Shown here in pieces: positions 27,032 to 36,835 of a stretch of DNA of 64,000 nucleotides. Source of the stretch: CALZJC01 sp963781065 (GTDB lineage: Bacteria; Acidobacteriota; Thermoanaerobaculia; Multivoradales; JAHEKO01); the NCBI GenBank assembly GCA_963781065.1, contig CAWAET010000006.1, positions 1 through 64,000 on the forward strand, given 5' to 3'. Below the pieces are notes generated by a model. It made no database searches and was not told the origin of the DNA. It saw nothing but the letters and a program-made list of their open reading frames with translations. Position numbers and translations under genes: made by a program. The stretch's first letter is position 1. Every line of letters begins with the position of its first letter.

Positions 27032-28371
27032 GCCGACCGACGACCCCACCGGCGACCCCGCGGCGCTACTTCGTCGAGACCTGGGGCTGCCAGATGAACC
27101 AGCTGGACTCGCAGCGGATGGCCGGCCAGCTGATGCAGCTCGGCATCCTGCCGACGCTGCGGCCCGACGAGGCGGATGTCATCCTGCTCAACTCCTGCAG
27201 CGTGCGCGACAAGGCCGAGCAGAAGGTCTACTCGAGCCTCGGCCGCTACCGGAGATTCAAACGGCTCAAGCCGTCGCTGCTGATCGGCCTGTGCGGCTGC
27301 GTGGCGCAACAGGAGGGCGAGCGCGCGCTCGAGCGCGTGCCGGATCTCGACTTCGTCCTCGGGCCGGCGCGGATCGGCGAGTTGACCGACGTGATCGCGC
27401 GCCGGCGGCGGGGCGAGCGGCCGGTGGCCACCGGCTTCCCGGACGCCGTGGACTACGCCTTCGACACGATCGCCCGCGACGGCGTCTACAAGGGCATGGT
27501 GACGATCATCGAGGGCTGCAACAAGAAGTGCACGTTCTGCATCGTGCCGCAGACCCGCGGTCCCGAGCGCAGCCGGCCGCTCGAAGAGATCGTCGCCGAG
27601 GTGCGCCACCTGGTGGCGTTCGGCTTTCTCGAGATCGAGCTGTTGGGACAAACCGTCAACCATTGGCGCGAACCGGGCGGCGAGCCGGACTTCGCCGACC
27701 TGCTCGATGCGGTGGCCGGCGTGCCGGGAGTGGAGCGGTTGCGGTTCGTCACCTCCTACCCGCGCGACTTCACGCCGCGCATGGTCGAGAAGATCGGCCG
27801 CCATCCGAACATCTGTCCCTATCTGCACCTGCCGGTCCAGTCCGGCTCGGACCGGGTGCTGCGGCGCATGGCGCGCGGCTACACCGTCGACGGCTACCGG
27901 CGGCTCGCCGACTCGCTGCGCGCGGCCCGCCCCGAGCTGGCCCTGTCGACCGACATCATCGTCGGCTTCCCGGGGGAGACCGAAGACGACTTCCAGGCGA
28001 CGATGGACCTGGTGCGCGAGCTGCGCTTCTCGTCGGTCTTTGCCTTCAAGTACTCGCCGAGGCCGGGCACCGCTGCGCCGCGCCTCGGCGGCGACGTCGA
28101 GCCCGAGGTGGCGGACCGCCGCCTGCAGGAGCTTCTGGCCACCCAGCAGGAGATCCAGCAACGCCTCAACCGCCGCCTGGAGGGCGAGGTGCTCGACGTC
28201 CTGGTCACGGGCTGGGGCCGCGAAGCGGCGACTCAGTGCGGCCGCACGTCCTGCCACCGCATCGTCCACTTCCCGGCGGACAACGGCGGCGCGCCGCTCG
28301 GCCGGATCCTGCCGGTGGTGATCGAGCGCGGCAACCCGAACAGCCTCCTCGGCCGAGCCGCGCCCATCTGA
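27028..28371 (+). CDS. miaB: tRNA-2-methylthio-N6-dimethylallyladenosine synthase
   Basis: This radical-SAM methylthiotransferase adds the methylthio group to i6A37 of tRNAs. The 447-residue protein has the UPF0004 domain with its three Fe-S cysteines (TWGCQMNQLDS, LNSCSVRDKAEQK, GLCGCVAQQEG). The radical-SAM CxxxCxxC follows in EGCNKKCTFCIVPQTRG, then LPVQSGSDRVLRRM, and a C-terminal TRAM domain (residues 375-447). NQLDSQRM and RDKAEQKVYS support MiaB over the related MtaB or RimO. Start at ATG 27028 overlaps the previous stop. Confidence 0.92.
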   Translation: MSRPTTPPATPRRYFVETWGCQMNQLDSQRMAGQLMQLGILPTLRPDEADVILLNSCSVRDKAEQKVYSSLGRYRRFKRLKPSLLIGLCGCVAQQEGERALERVPDLDFVLGPARIGELTDVIARRRRGERPVATGFPDAVDYAFDTIARDGVYKGMVTIIEGCNKKCTFCIVPQTRGPERSRPLEEIVAEVRHLVAFGFLEIELLGQTVNHWREPGGEPDFADLLDAVAGVPGVERLRFVTSYPRDFTPRMVEKIGRHPNICPYLHLPVQSGSDRVLRRMARGYTVDGYRRLADSLRAARPELALSTDIIVGFPGETEDDFQATMDLVRELRFSSVFAFKYSPRPGTAAPRLGGDVEPEVADRRLQELLATQQEIQQRLNRRLEGEVLDVLVTGWGREAATQCGRTSCHRIVHFPADNGGAPLGRILPVVIERGNPNSLLGRAAPI

Positions 28372-28423
28372 CCGCCCGGCGCCCTTGACCTGGCCAATGC
28401 GGGCGCCCAGAATAGGCTCCCAC

Positions 28424-28921
28424 ATGGCCGACAGCGAACCGATCCGGATGCAGATCAAGGGGCTGATGCTGGACCCTTCGTCCAAGCTGCCCATCGTCAT
28501 CCTGCGAGACGACGACAGCCGTTACCTGCTGCCAATCTGGATCGGCGTCTTCGAGGCCAACGCCATTGCCCTGCGGGTCGAAGAGATCGAGACCCCGCGG
28601 CCGATGACCCACGATCTGCTGCAGGCGGCACTCGCCAAGCTGGAAGTGGTGGTGGAGAAGGTGCTGATCTCGGATCTGCAGGAGAACACCTTCTACGCGC
28701 TGATCTACTTGCGCCACAACGGCGAGCAGGTGACCCTGGACTCGCGTCCCAGCGACGCCATTGCGCTGGCCCTCCGGGCCGAGGCGCCGATCTTCGTGCT
28801 CCCCAAGGTCCTGGAGAGCGCCAAGTCGCTCGACATGACCCAGTCGATCCAGGACGACGACCGGATGAAGAAGTGGCTCGAAGACGTCGATCCGGACGAA
28901 CTGGGCAAGTACAAGATGTAG
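28424..28921 (+). CDS. BFN-domain (bifunctional nuclease, DUF151) protein
   Basis: The 165-residue protein from ATG 28424 has the DUF151 pattern: IKGLMLDPSSKLPIVILRDD, LLPIWIGVFEANAIAL, VLISDLQENTFYALI, LDSRPSDAIALALRAEAPIF. The domain is found across many phyla and has RNase/DNase activity in a plant homologue; the bacterial role is poorly known. In this kind of genome it often follows miaB. The upstream in-frame start at 28385 adds 13 unlikely residues. Confidence 0.85.
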   Translation: MADSEPIRMQIKGLMLDPSSKLPIVILRDDDSRYLLPIWIGVFEANAIALRVEEIETPRPMTHDLLQAALAKLEVVVEKVLISDLQENTFYALIYLRHNGEQVTLDSRPSDAIALALRAEAPIFVLPKVLESAKSLDMTQSIQDDDRMKKWLEDVDPDELGKYKM

Positions 28922-28973
28922 GCCGGTTTCGGTTTGTTTGTCTAAGAGTCTTGTTTTCAATGGCTTAGCGCCA

Positions 28974-28991
28974 ATGTCGGCGCGCCGACAT
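28974..28991. promoter_or_regulatory. 18-bp perfect palindrome upstream of parA
   Basis: atgtcggcgcgccgacat is a perfect dyad ending 14 bases before the -35 of the parA promoter. It could be an operator for ParA/ParB autoregulation or a parS-type ParB site of unusual sequence. It does not match the common chromosomal parS consensus. Confidence 0.45.
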
Positions 28992-29005
28992 CGAGCCGGC
29001 ACCGC

Positions 29006-29035
29006 TTGACCCGCTCCCTGACGGCCGTTTAGACT
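29006..29035 (+). promoter_or_regulatory. Candidate sigma-70 promoter of parAB
   Basis: TTGACC at 29006-29011 and TAGACT at 29030-29035 are 18 bases apart. The -10 ends 11 bases before the parA ATG, so the transcript would be leaderless or nearly so. Confidence 0.5.
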
Positions 29036-29046
29036 GACTCCTCTCG

Positions 29047-29805
29047 ATGATCCTAGCCATTACGAATCAGAAGGGCGGCGTCGGCAAGACGACAACGGCC
29101 ATCAACCTCGCTGCGGCGCTGGCCGGCAAGGGGCTGCGCACCCTGCTGATCGACCTCGATCCCCAGGCCAACAGTTCGATGACCTTCGTCGACGTGCACA
29201 AGTTGGAGAGGTCGGTCTACGAGGCCCTGGTGGAGCCCGGCGTCCACCTGGCCGACGTGGTGGTTCCGGCCGAGAAGGTCGACAACCTGTCGATCGCGCC
29301 GTCGTCGATCGCGCTGGCCAAGCTCGAGGCGAGTCTCATGGGCGAGCTGGACAGCTACTACCGGCTGATGGACGAGCTCAAGCTCACCCGTCGGACCTAC
29401 CAGTACGTCATCATCGACACGCCGCCGACCCTCGGCATCATCACCGTCAACGCCCTGGTCGCGGCTTCCCACGTGCTCATCCCGATTCAGTCGAGCTATT
29501 TCGCGCTCGAGGGCACGGACGACCTGCTGGAGACCATCGACAAGGTCAAGAAGCGAGCGAACCCGCGGCTGCAGATCCTGGGCGCGCTGCTGACCCTGTT
29601 CGACAAGCGGACCCTGCTGTCGCAGGATATCCAGCGGCAGGTGCACGAGGTCTTCGGCGACAAGGTGTTCGACACCGTCATATCGAAGAGCGTGCGGCTC
29701 GAAGAGAGCCCGGCCTACCGCGAACCGATCTTCAGCTATGCCCCTAGATCCAGCGGCGCGTACCAGTACTACAAGTTGTCGGAGGAGGTACTGAGCCGTG
29801 TCTGA
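29047..29805 (+). CDS. parA: ParA family chromosome/plasmid partition ATPase
   Basis: The 252-residue protein has the deviant Walker A KGGVGKTTTAINLAAALA, Walker A' IDLDPQANSS, Walker B YVIIDTPPTLG, and the usual length of chromosomal ParA/Soj. It forms ATP-dependent dimers on DNA that position ParB-parS complexes. It lacks the N-terminal DNA-binding extension of P1-type plasmid ParA. parB overlaps its end by eight bases. No dnaA, gidA or origin feature is in the window, so the pair is away from the usual origin context or the origin lies elsewhere. Confidence 0.92.
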   Translation: MILAITNQKGGVGKTTTAINLAAALAGKGLRTLLIDLDPQANSSMTFVDVHKLERSVYEALVEPGVHLADVVVPAEKVDNLSIAPSSIALAKLEASLMGELDSYYRLMDELKLTRRTYQYVIIDTPPTLGIITVNALVAASHVLIPIQSSYFALEGTDDLLETIDKVKKRANPRLQILGALLTLFDKRTLLSQDIQRQVHEVFGDKVFDTVISKSVRLEESPAYREPIFSYAPRSSGAYQYYKLSEEVLSRV

Positions 29806-30670
29806 TCGCGCCGGCCGGCGGGGCCTACCGCTGCAGATGAGGATGCGTCACGACACGCATTTCGTGGAGGAGTTGGCTCACCGCCACGCCGAGCCCATCG
29901 GTTGCCTGATGCCGATCTCGGCCATCGAGCCCGATCCCCGCCAGCCCCGATCCAGCATGGGCGACCTGGCCGAGCTGGTCGCTTCGATCCGCGACAAGGG
30001 CGTACTCGAGCCGATCCTGGTCCGGCCGATCTCCGGCTCCGGCCGGGCGGGGGAGCCGAGCCATCGGATCATCTCCGGCGAGCGCCGCTTCCATGCCGCG
30101 GACCAGGCGGGCCTGGTCGAGGTCCCGGTGATCGAGATGGAAGTGGGGGAGGAAGAGGCGCTCGAGATCGCCCTGGTCGAGAACCTCCAACGCAAGGACC
30201 TGACGCCATTCGAAGAGGCCGAGGGCTATCAGAGCCTGGCCGATCGTCACGGCTACAGCCACGAGCAGATTGCCGAGGCGGTCGGCAAGTCGCGCACCGT
30301 GGTGACCGAGGCCCTGTCGCTGCTGCGGATGCCGCCCCGTGCACGGACCGCGGTACAGGCGCTGGGCATCCAGTCCCGATCGACCGTGCTCGAGGTCCTC
30401 AAGGCCACCAAGGACGAGATGGAGATGGTGTCGCTGCTCGAGCAGGTCGCCCACAGCGGCCTGAATCGTGACGACATCCGCGCCAGAGGCCGTTCCCGGC
30501 GAGGCCCCCGTAGGCAGCGCGCCAAGCCCTACGTCTTCAAGTTCCGGGCCCCCGACAAGACCTACAGCCTGTCGATGAGCTTCCGCAAGAGCACGGTGGA
30601 CAAAGACGACCTCATCGGCGCGCTGGAAAAGATCCTGAGCGATCTGCGGTCGATGCCGGACGAGGGCTGA
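29798..30670 (+). CDS. parB: ParB family partition protein
   Basis: From GTG 29798 the protein is 290 residues. The N-terminal CTP-binding/ParB domain shows IEPDPRQPRSS, ISGERRFHAADQAG (the GERR motif) and ENLQRKDLTPFEEAEGYQ. A helix-turn-helix follows (YSHEQIAEAVGKSRTVVTEA). The C-terminal region after an Arg-rich linker (RGRSRRGPRRQRAK) is a beta-type domain, YVFKFRAPDKTYSLSMSFRK. This ending differs from the short leucine-zipper dimer domain of canonical chromosomal ParB. A canonical parS was not found near the gene. Confidence 0.9.
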   Translation: MSDRAGRRGLPLQMRMRHDTHFVEELAHRHAEPIGCLMPISAIEPDPRQPRSSMGDLAELVASIRDKGVLEPILVRPISGSGRAGEPSHRIISGERRFHAADQAGLVEVPVIEMEVGEEEALEIALVENLQRKDLTPFEEAEGYQSLADRHGYSHEQIAEAVGKSRTVVTEALSLLRMPPRARTAVQALGIQSRSTVLEVLKATKDEMEMVSLLEQVAHSGLNRDDIRARGRSRRGPRRQRAKPYVFKFRAPDKTYSLSMSFRKSTVDKDDLIGALEKILSDLRSMPDEG

Positions 30671-30764
30671 GGCCGAGTCCGCTTCGCCGCCGTTTACAGG
30701 CTGGCGCGGCGCGCAAGTTGACGCACGACCGGGCCACGCGCGGCCCGTCCTCCTCCTTGCTCAT

Positions 30765-30832
30765 CATTATGTAAACCAGCCCGCACGAATCACGCCCTCG
30801 GCGTGTTCGGTACCTGGCTGGTTTACATAATG
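30765..30832. repeat. 17-bp perfect inverted repeat between parB and lptFG
   Basis: cattatgtaaaccagcc (30765-30781) and its exact complement (30816-30832) flank a 34-base spacer. There is no T-run. The AT-rich motif is unlike the surrounding GC-rich sequence. The 348-base gap 30671-31018 holds no gene, only this repeat and a TATAAT at 30964-30969 that may be the -10 of lptFG. It may be a small non-autonomous mobile element, a recombinase site or a partition site. Confidence 0.6.
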
Positions 30833-31018
30833 TATCTTATCGGACTATCTATGCGGGCCGCGCCGGCCGCGGATTCCACCCCCATTTCCCGAGATCCAAC
30901 CCCCTCCTCCCGGGCCCGCATCCACGACCAGGGATCCCGCCCCCACGCCGGCCACCACGCTCGTATAATCTTTGCCACGCATCCGAGCCCGCGCCCGAGA
31001 CTCAAGCCCCCGCTCCTC

Positions 31019-33385
31019 ATGTCCCGTCTCGACCGCTACCTGATCCGCGAAGTCGTCGGCCCGCTGAGCCTCGGCTTTCTGGTCTACACGTTTCTGCTCC
31101 TGATGCAGACGCTGTTCCGGCTCGCGGCGATGATCATCCGCCGCGGTGTGCCGGCCGGTCAGGTCGGCGAACTGCTGCTGCTGAGCCTGCCCAACATCGT
31201 CGTCCTGACGATCCCGATGTCGTTCCTGTTCGCCATCCTGGTGGCCTCGGGCCGGCTGGCCGCGGACAGCGAGCTGATCGCAATGCGGTCGGCCGGGATC
31301 AGCCTCTACCGGCTGTCGCGCCCGATCCTCGTGCTGGGCGCCTTGCTGACCGTCCTCAACGGCTTTCTGATGCTCTACGTGCTGCCCCGCGGCAACCACG
31401 CGCTGCAGAAGCTGCAACTCGAGATTCTCAGCCACAGCGTCTCGCAGCAGGTGCAGCCGCGCGTCTTCTACGAAGGCTGGGAGGGGTTGGTGCTGTACGT
31501 CAACAACTTCCCCGCCGGCGAGGATCAGTGGCAGGGTGTCTTCGTCGCCGAGAGCGTGCCGGCCGCCGAGAACGAGATCACCGTGGCCGACCGCGGCGAG
31601 GTGATCCTGTCCGAGGATGGCGAGCGACTGATGCTGCGGCTCGAGGACGCCGTCGCTCACCGCCTCGACTTCAACGAACCGGACCGCTACCGGCGGGTCA
31701 ACTACCGCACCCTGAACCGGCTGCTCGATGACAGCTTCACCAGCGATCAGCGGGCGACGATCGCCTCTTCGAAGGGCCTGCGCGAGCTCACCCTCGGTGA
31801 GCTGCAGGACCGGCTCACCGAGCCCAACCTGCCGGAGCAGCTGCGCAACCTGACCCGGGTCGAGATCCACAAGAAGTTCGCCCTTCCCATGGCCTGTCTG
31901 GCCTTCGCCGTGATCGGCCTGCCGCTCGGCCTCAGCGGCGGCCGCGGCAGCGGCCGATCGGCCGGATTCGCCATCTCTCTCGGCGTCATCCTGCTCTACT
32001 GGGTCCTGCTCGACAACGGCGAGGAGACCGCCCGCATCGGCCACATGGCGCCATGGTTCGCGATGTGGCGGCCCAACCTGCTGCTCGGGGTGCTCGGCCT
32101 GCTGATGACCTACCGGGCCAACGGCAACCGCTCCCTGGTCCCCCGGGCCCTGAGCTACTGGTGGCGCAAGCACGTGCGCACCCGGCTCTGGCGGCCCCGC
32201 CCGCGGCCCCGACGGCGCCGCTCCCGGCCGGCCGCGGGCAACGGCAACGGCGGCGACGCCACGGCCCGCTTCATGCTGCGTCTTCCTCGCCTCCGACTGC
32301 ATTTCCCCAACCTGATCGATCGCTACGTCATGCGCATGTTCCTGCAGGTCTTCGCGCTGGTGACCATCTCCGGCATGGTCATCTACGTGGTGGCCGACTT
32401 CACCCAGAAGGCCGCCGAGGTGCTCGAGAACGAGGTGGCGAGCGGCCTGGTGACCGACTACTACAAGTACCTGGTCCTGCAGATCTACTACGAGATCACG
32501 CCGATCACGGTGCTTCTGACCACCCTGGTGGCCTTCGCTCTGCTGTCGCGCAGCAACGAGGTCATGGCGATCAAGGCGTCGGGCGTCAGCCTCTACCGCC
32601 TCGCGGTTCCGGCGGTCATCGCGGCGGCGCTGGTCGTCGCCTCGACCGCCCTGCTCCAGGCGACGGTGCTGCCGGCCTCCAACCAGAAGGTGGCGCAGCT
32701 CAAGGACGAGATCCGCGGCCGCGGCGGAAGCCGCACCTACCGCCGCGCCGACCGCCAGTGGCTCTTCGGCAAGGGCCGCTACATCTACAACTACCTGCGG
32801 TACGACAGCGAGCGAGAGACGCTTCAGCGGCTGCAGGTTTTCGAGTTCGGCACCGACTTCAAGCTCACCCGCCGACTCTTCGCCAACAGCGCCCGCTACG
32901 AGGAGGGATCCTGGATCGCCTCCGGGACCTGGGTGCGGAACTTCGGCGAGGCGAGCGACGACTACCAGGTGTTTCCCGACCCGGTCAGGCTCGATTTCCC
33001 CGAGGAGCCCGAGTACTTCGAAAGCGAGATGAAGCTGCCCAAGGCGATGAGCTACGGCGAGCTCAAGGAGTACGCGCGGGAGGTCCGCGACAGCGGCCAG
33101 GTGGCGCCGGAGCTGGAGGTGGAGCTGGGCAAGAAGCTCTCCTACCCCGCCGTCTCGCTGATCATGGCGCTCGTCGCCCTGCCCTTCTCCTTCCGCCTGG
33201 GGCGCCGAGGGGCCCTCTACGGCGTCGGCGTCGCGATCATCGTGGGCATGGTCTTCTGGGGCCTGCTGGCGCTGTTCACCACGCTCGGCGAAACCGGTGC
33301 GCTGCCGCCGACGATCGCCGTCTGGACACCCAACGTGCTGTTCGGGCTGCTGGCCCTCTACCTCTTCCTGGGCGTTCGCAGCTAA
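31019..33385 (+). CDS. LptF-LptG fusion: LPS export permease
   Basis: From ATG 31019 the protein has 788 residues and two complete YjgP/YjgQ permease domains in one chain. The first (about 1-380) starts LDRYLIREVVGPLSLGFLVY and has the conserved SNEV-like SELIAMRSAGISLYRL. The second (about 430-788) starts LIDRYVMRMFLQVFALV and has SNEVMAIKASGVSLYRL. A basic linker with RPRPRPRRRRSRP joins them. In E. coli LptF and LptG are separate 360-residue partners of LptB. Each half keeps its transmembrane helices and periplasmic jellyroll. A longer in-frame ORF starts at 30803 but its N-terminus looks non-coding. Confidence 0.88.
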   Translation: MSRLDRYLIREVVGPLSLGFLVYTFLLLMQTLFRLAAMIIRRGVPAGQVGELLLLSLPNIVVLTIPMSFLFAILVASGRLAADSELIAMRSAGISLYRLSRPILVLGALLTVLNGFLMLYVLPRGNHALQKLQLEILSHSVSQQVQPRVFYEGWEGLVLYVNNFPAGEDQWQGVFVAESVPAAENEITVADRGEVILSEDGERLMLRLEDAVAHRLDFNEPDRYRRVNYRTLNRLLDDSFTSDQRATIASSKGLRELTLGELQDRLTEPNLPEQLRNLTRVEIHKKFALPMACLAFAVIGLPLGLSGGRGSGRSAGFAISLGVILLYWVLLDNGEETARIGHMAPWFAMWRPNLLLGVLGLLMTYRANGNRSLVPRALSYWWRKHVRTRLWRPRPRPRRRRSRPAAGNGNGGDATARFMLRLPRLRLHFPNLIDRYVMRMFLQVFALVTISGMVIYVVADFTQKAAEVLENEVASGLVTDYYKYLVLQIYYEITPITVLLTTLVAFALLSRSNEVMAIKASGVSLYRLAVPAVIAAALVVASTALLQATVLPASNQKVAQLKDEIRGRGGSRTYRRADRQWLFGKGRYIYNYLRYDSERETLQRLQVFEFGTDFKLTRRLFANSARYEEGSWIASGTWVRNFGEASDDYQVFPDPVRLDFPEEPEYFESEMKLPKAMSYGELKEYAREVRDSGQVAPELEVELGKKLSYPAVSLIMALVALPFSFRLGRRGALYGVGVAIIVGMVFWGLLALFTTLGETGALPPTIAVWTPNVLFGLLALYLFLGVRS

Positions 33386-33495
33386 CCCGACCCTCTCACC
33401 CGCGCTCCTCGACGCAGACGAATGCACCAGAATCTGCGACACTTGCCTCGGTCGCTCATCCACCCACCGCCAACTCCGAACTCCAAAGAGCCCGG

Positions 33496-34299
33496 TTGAC
33501 CATCTTCTTCCTCTTTCTCCTGGCCACCACCTTCGGCTGTGTGTCGACGCTCTTCTGGGTTCCCGAGGACGACATGGGGCGGGGCTACTTCCAGATGAAC
33601 GCCCTGATCGTGCTGGGCCTGCTGGCCCTGGCGCTCGCCGTACTGCTGCTGAATCCGTTCCGGCCCTTCGGCGATCGCGCGGCCGCCGGCGCCGGGGCCC
33701 TATGGGCGGCCTTCGCCGGGGCGTTCCTCTACTACGCGGCGATCTGGCGCGAGCGCTGGCGCCCGGCGCGGGCGGCGGCGGCCCTGACCCTCGCCGGCAG
33801 CGGCGTGGCGCTTCTGCTGACGACGCCACAGCTGTCGATCCTCGCCCCCGCCCTCCCCCACCGGCTGCTGCTGACCGGCGGCACCATGGTCTCGTCGGCG
33901 CTGCTGCTCGGCTGGGCCTTGATCACCATGCTTCTGGGCCACTGGTACCTGGTCTCGCCGCGGCTGACCTTTCGCCACCTGGTCGTCTTCAGCTGGGTCC
34001 TGATGGGCGTGATCGGCCTGCGGCTGCTGACCGTGGCGGCCGGGCTCACCGCGGCGGCGGCCAGCGACGCCGGCTACTGGGAGCTGCTGACCGGCCTGAC
34101 GGGGCAGGGCATGTTCTTCTGGTTCCGCCTGCTCTGGGGCCTGGCGATCCCGCTAACCCTGGGGGTGCTGTCTCTGCACTGCGCCCGCCAGCGGTCCAAC
34201 CAGTCGGCAACCGGCATCCTCTACGTCGTCGTTGTCGGTACCTTCATCGGCGAGCTGACCGCCTACTACCTGATCGTCACCACCGGCGTGCCGGTCTGA
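33496..34299 (+). CDS. Multi-pass membrane protein of unknown function
   Basis: No ATG or GTG suits this frame; a TTG at 33496 (TIFFLFLLATTFG) gives 267 residues with seven or eight hydrophobic helices, for example LIVLGLLALALAVLLLNPF and WGLAIPLTLGVLSLHCARQ. I see the pattern WYLVSPRLTFRHLVVFS and no soluble domain. It is 110 bases after lptFG and 39 bases before the next gene. I do not recognise the family; a dimethylsulfoxide-reductase-anchor-like or integral envelope role is speculation. Confidence 0.6.
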   Translation: MTIFFLFLLATTFGCVSTLFWVPEDDMGRGYFQMNALIVLGLLALALAVLLLNPFRPFGDRAAAGAGALWAAFAGAFLYYAAIWRERWRPARAAAALTLAGSGVALLLTTPQLSILAPALPHRLLLTGGTMVSSALLLGWALITMLLGHWYLVSPRLTFRHLVVFSWVLMGVIGLRLLTVAAGLTAAAASDAGYWELLTGLTGQGMFFWFRLLWGLAIPLTLGVLSLHCARQRSNQSATGILYVVVVGTFIGELTAYYLIVTTGVPV

Positions 34300-34338
34300 C
34301 CCGGCAGAGCCTCGCCAGGAGCCGCTTCCCGAGTCCCC

Positions 34339-34806
34339 GTGCGCGTCCGCACCCAGTGCCGCCAATGCGGCCTGCCCTTCAGCGAGCGGATCGTCGGCGG
34401 CACCGATCTCGCCTGCCCCAAATGCGGTACCGCCCGGCCGGTGGCGGCCGAGGGCTGGAGCTCGCGCGCGGTGGCCGCCTGCCCGATCTGCGGCTGCACC
34501 CATCTGTACCGCCAGCGCGATTTCAACCGCGGTCTGGGCTGTCTGCTGGTCGCCATCGGCGCGGCTCTTGTGCCCTGGACCTACGGCCTGTCGCTGATCG
34601 TCCTGTCGCTGTTCGACCTGTGGCTCTACCGACGCTTGAGTGAAGCCGTGGTCTGCTACCGCTGCGACACCGTCTACCGCGACGCCCGGCCGGGCCCCGG
34701 CCAGGGCGAGTTCGACCTGCTCAAGCACGACGTGCTCAAGTACGGCAAGAGCTGGCAGGAGGTCGAAGAGATCGAGGCGCGCCGCGGCACTCCGCCCGGG
34801 CACTGA
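34339..34806 (+). CDS. Zinc-ribbon membrane protein
   Basis: From GTG 34339 the protein has 155 residues. Cysteine pairs C-x2-C form two ribbons: TQCRQCGLPF with LACPKCGTARP, and ACPICGCTHL with VVCYRCDTVYRDA. Two hydrophobic helices lie between (GCLLVAIGAALVPWTYGLSLIVL). The tail FDLLKHDVLKYGKSW is amphipathic. Function unknown. It converges on metK, with 33 bases between the stop codons. Confidence 0.65.
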   Translation: MRVRTQCRQCGLPFSERIVGGTDLACPKCGTARPVAAEGWSSRAVAACPICGCTHLYRQRDFNRGLGCLLVAIGAALVPWTYGLSLIVLSLFDLWLYRRLSEAVVCYRCDTVYRDARPGPGQGEFDLLKHDVLKYGKSWQEVEEIEARRGTPPGH

Positions 34807-34839
34807 CGCCGCGCGCCGGCCGCGGCGTGGCCCCCGCCG

Positions 34840-36021
<1,182 letters not shown>

Positions 36022-36142
36022 CGTGTAAGCCCCACGCGCCAGGCGAGAGCCTCTCGCGGCACGTCGTATCTCAACTCTGATCGTGTGTCGCCGGCCTCGA
36101 AGGCCGACCCTGCCGGTCGCAAAACTCTAACACAGCGGCCAC

Positions 36143-36766
36143 TCAGCGACGGTGGCGCGCGGGCCCTCCGCCGCGGATCGAGCGGCTCTCCAGCACGCCG
36201 TAGAAGAGCGTCGACACGGCGTGCACGGTCGCCTCGGTGATCGCCGCCCGGCGCGACTCCAGCCCGCCGCTCAGCGAGCTGATCATGCCGCCGCTGCGCC
36301 GTGTCCCCGGCACCGCGAAGGAGAGCTGGCCCTTGTCCAGTCCCTCGAGCAGCCGGCGCGGGATCTCGAGCGAGCCGCTGCCGCCCCAGGCTTCGCCCAG
36401 CACCCCGACGATCGCCACCCAGCAGCGGACGAAATAGTGCAGGCCGTCGTCGGCCTCGACGGCGTGCAGGCCACCTTCGGCGGCGGCGTAGAAGTGATAC
36501 GCCGAGCCCAGCTCCCGCTCGAGGCGCACGACCTTGGACCGAGCCTGCTCGACGGTGGCCTCATCGGTGAGCTCGAGGCTGCTGGGCTCGTCGGCGGCGG
36601 CCTGGCCGACCACCGCCACCGGCAGCGGCCGGTCGAGCCCCTCGTACAGATACCGTCGAAACCCGTCCCGCACGCCGAGCAGCTTGTCGGGATGGGAGCC
36701 GGCGACGGCTACCTCGACACCGGTGGGAAACCGGCTCCAGAACTGGCTGAGATCTGTGGATGACAT
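36143..36766 (-). CDS. DUF84/NTPase-like protein (non-canonical purine NTP phosphatase family)
   Basis: The 207-residue protein from ATG 36766 has the fold-like sequence of the XTPase/ITPase relatives: GVEVAVAGSHPDKLLGVRDG, SSLELTDEATVEQARSKV, HFYAAAEGGLHAVE, GEAWGGSGSLEIPRRL and RRSGGMISSLSGGLESRR. Members hydrolyse ITP/XTP; activity here is inferred. A further ATG at 36811 would add 15 residues and crowd the promoter shared with the divergent methyltransferase, so I prefer the shorter start. Family call is moderately sure. Confidence 0.6.
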   Translation of the reverse strand: MSSTDLSQFWSRFPTGVEVAVAGSHPDKLLGVRDGFRRYLYEGLDRPLPVAVVGQAAADEPSSLELTDEATVEQARSKVVRLERELGSAYHFYAAAEGGLHAVEADDGLHYFVRCWVAIVGVLGEAWGGSGSLEIPRRLLEGLDKGQLSFAVPGTRRSGGMISSLSGGLESRRAAITEATVHAVSTLFYGVLESRSIRGGGPARHRR

Positions 36767-36835
36767 GGACCGGACTGGCGCGAAACGCCCGGCCGAAGGA
36801 TAATCCGCCATCGCCCAGGAGTAAAGCTCCCGCCG

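Noticed and set aside
29047..30670. Canonical parS near parAB
   Set aside because: No 16-bp site of the TGTTTCACGTGAAACA type was found by eye around the genes; only the unrelated 18-bp dyad is present.
36022..36142. SAM riboswitch upstream of metK
   Set aside because: I could not draw the conserved stems or the core bases of any known SAM riboswitch class in these 120 bases.
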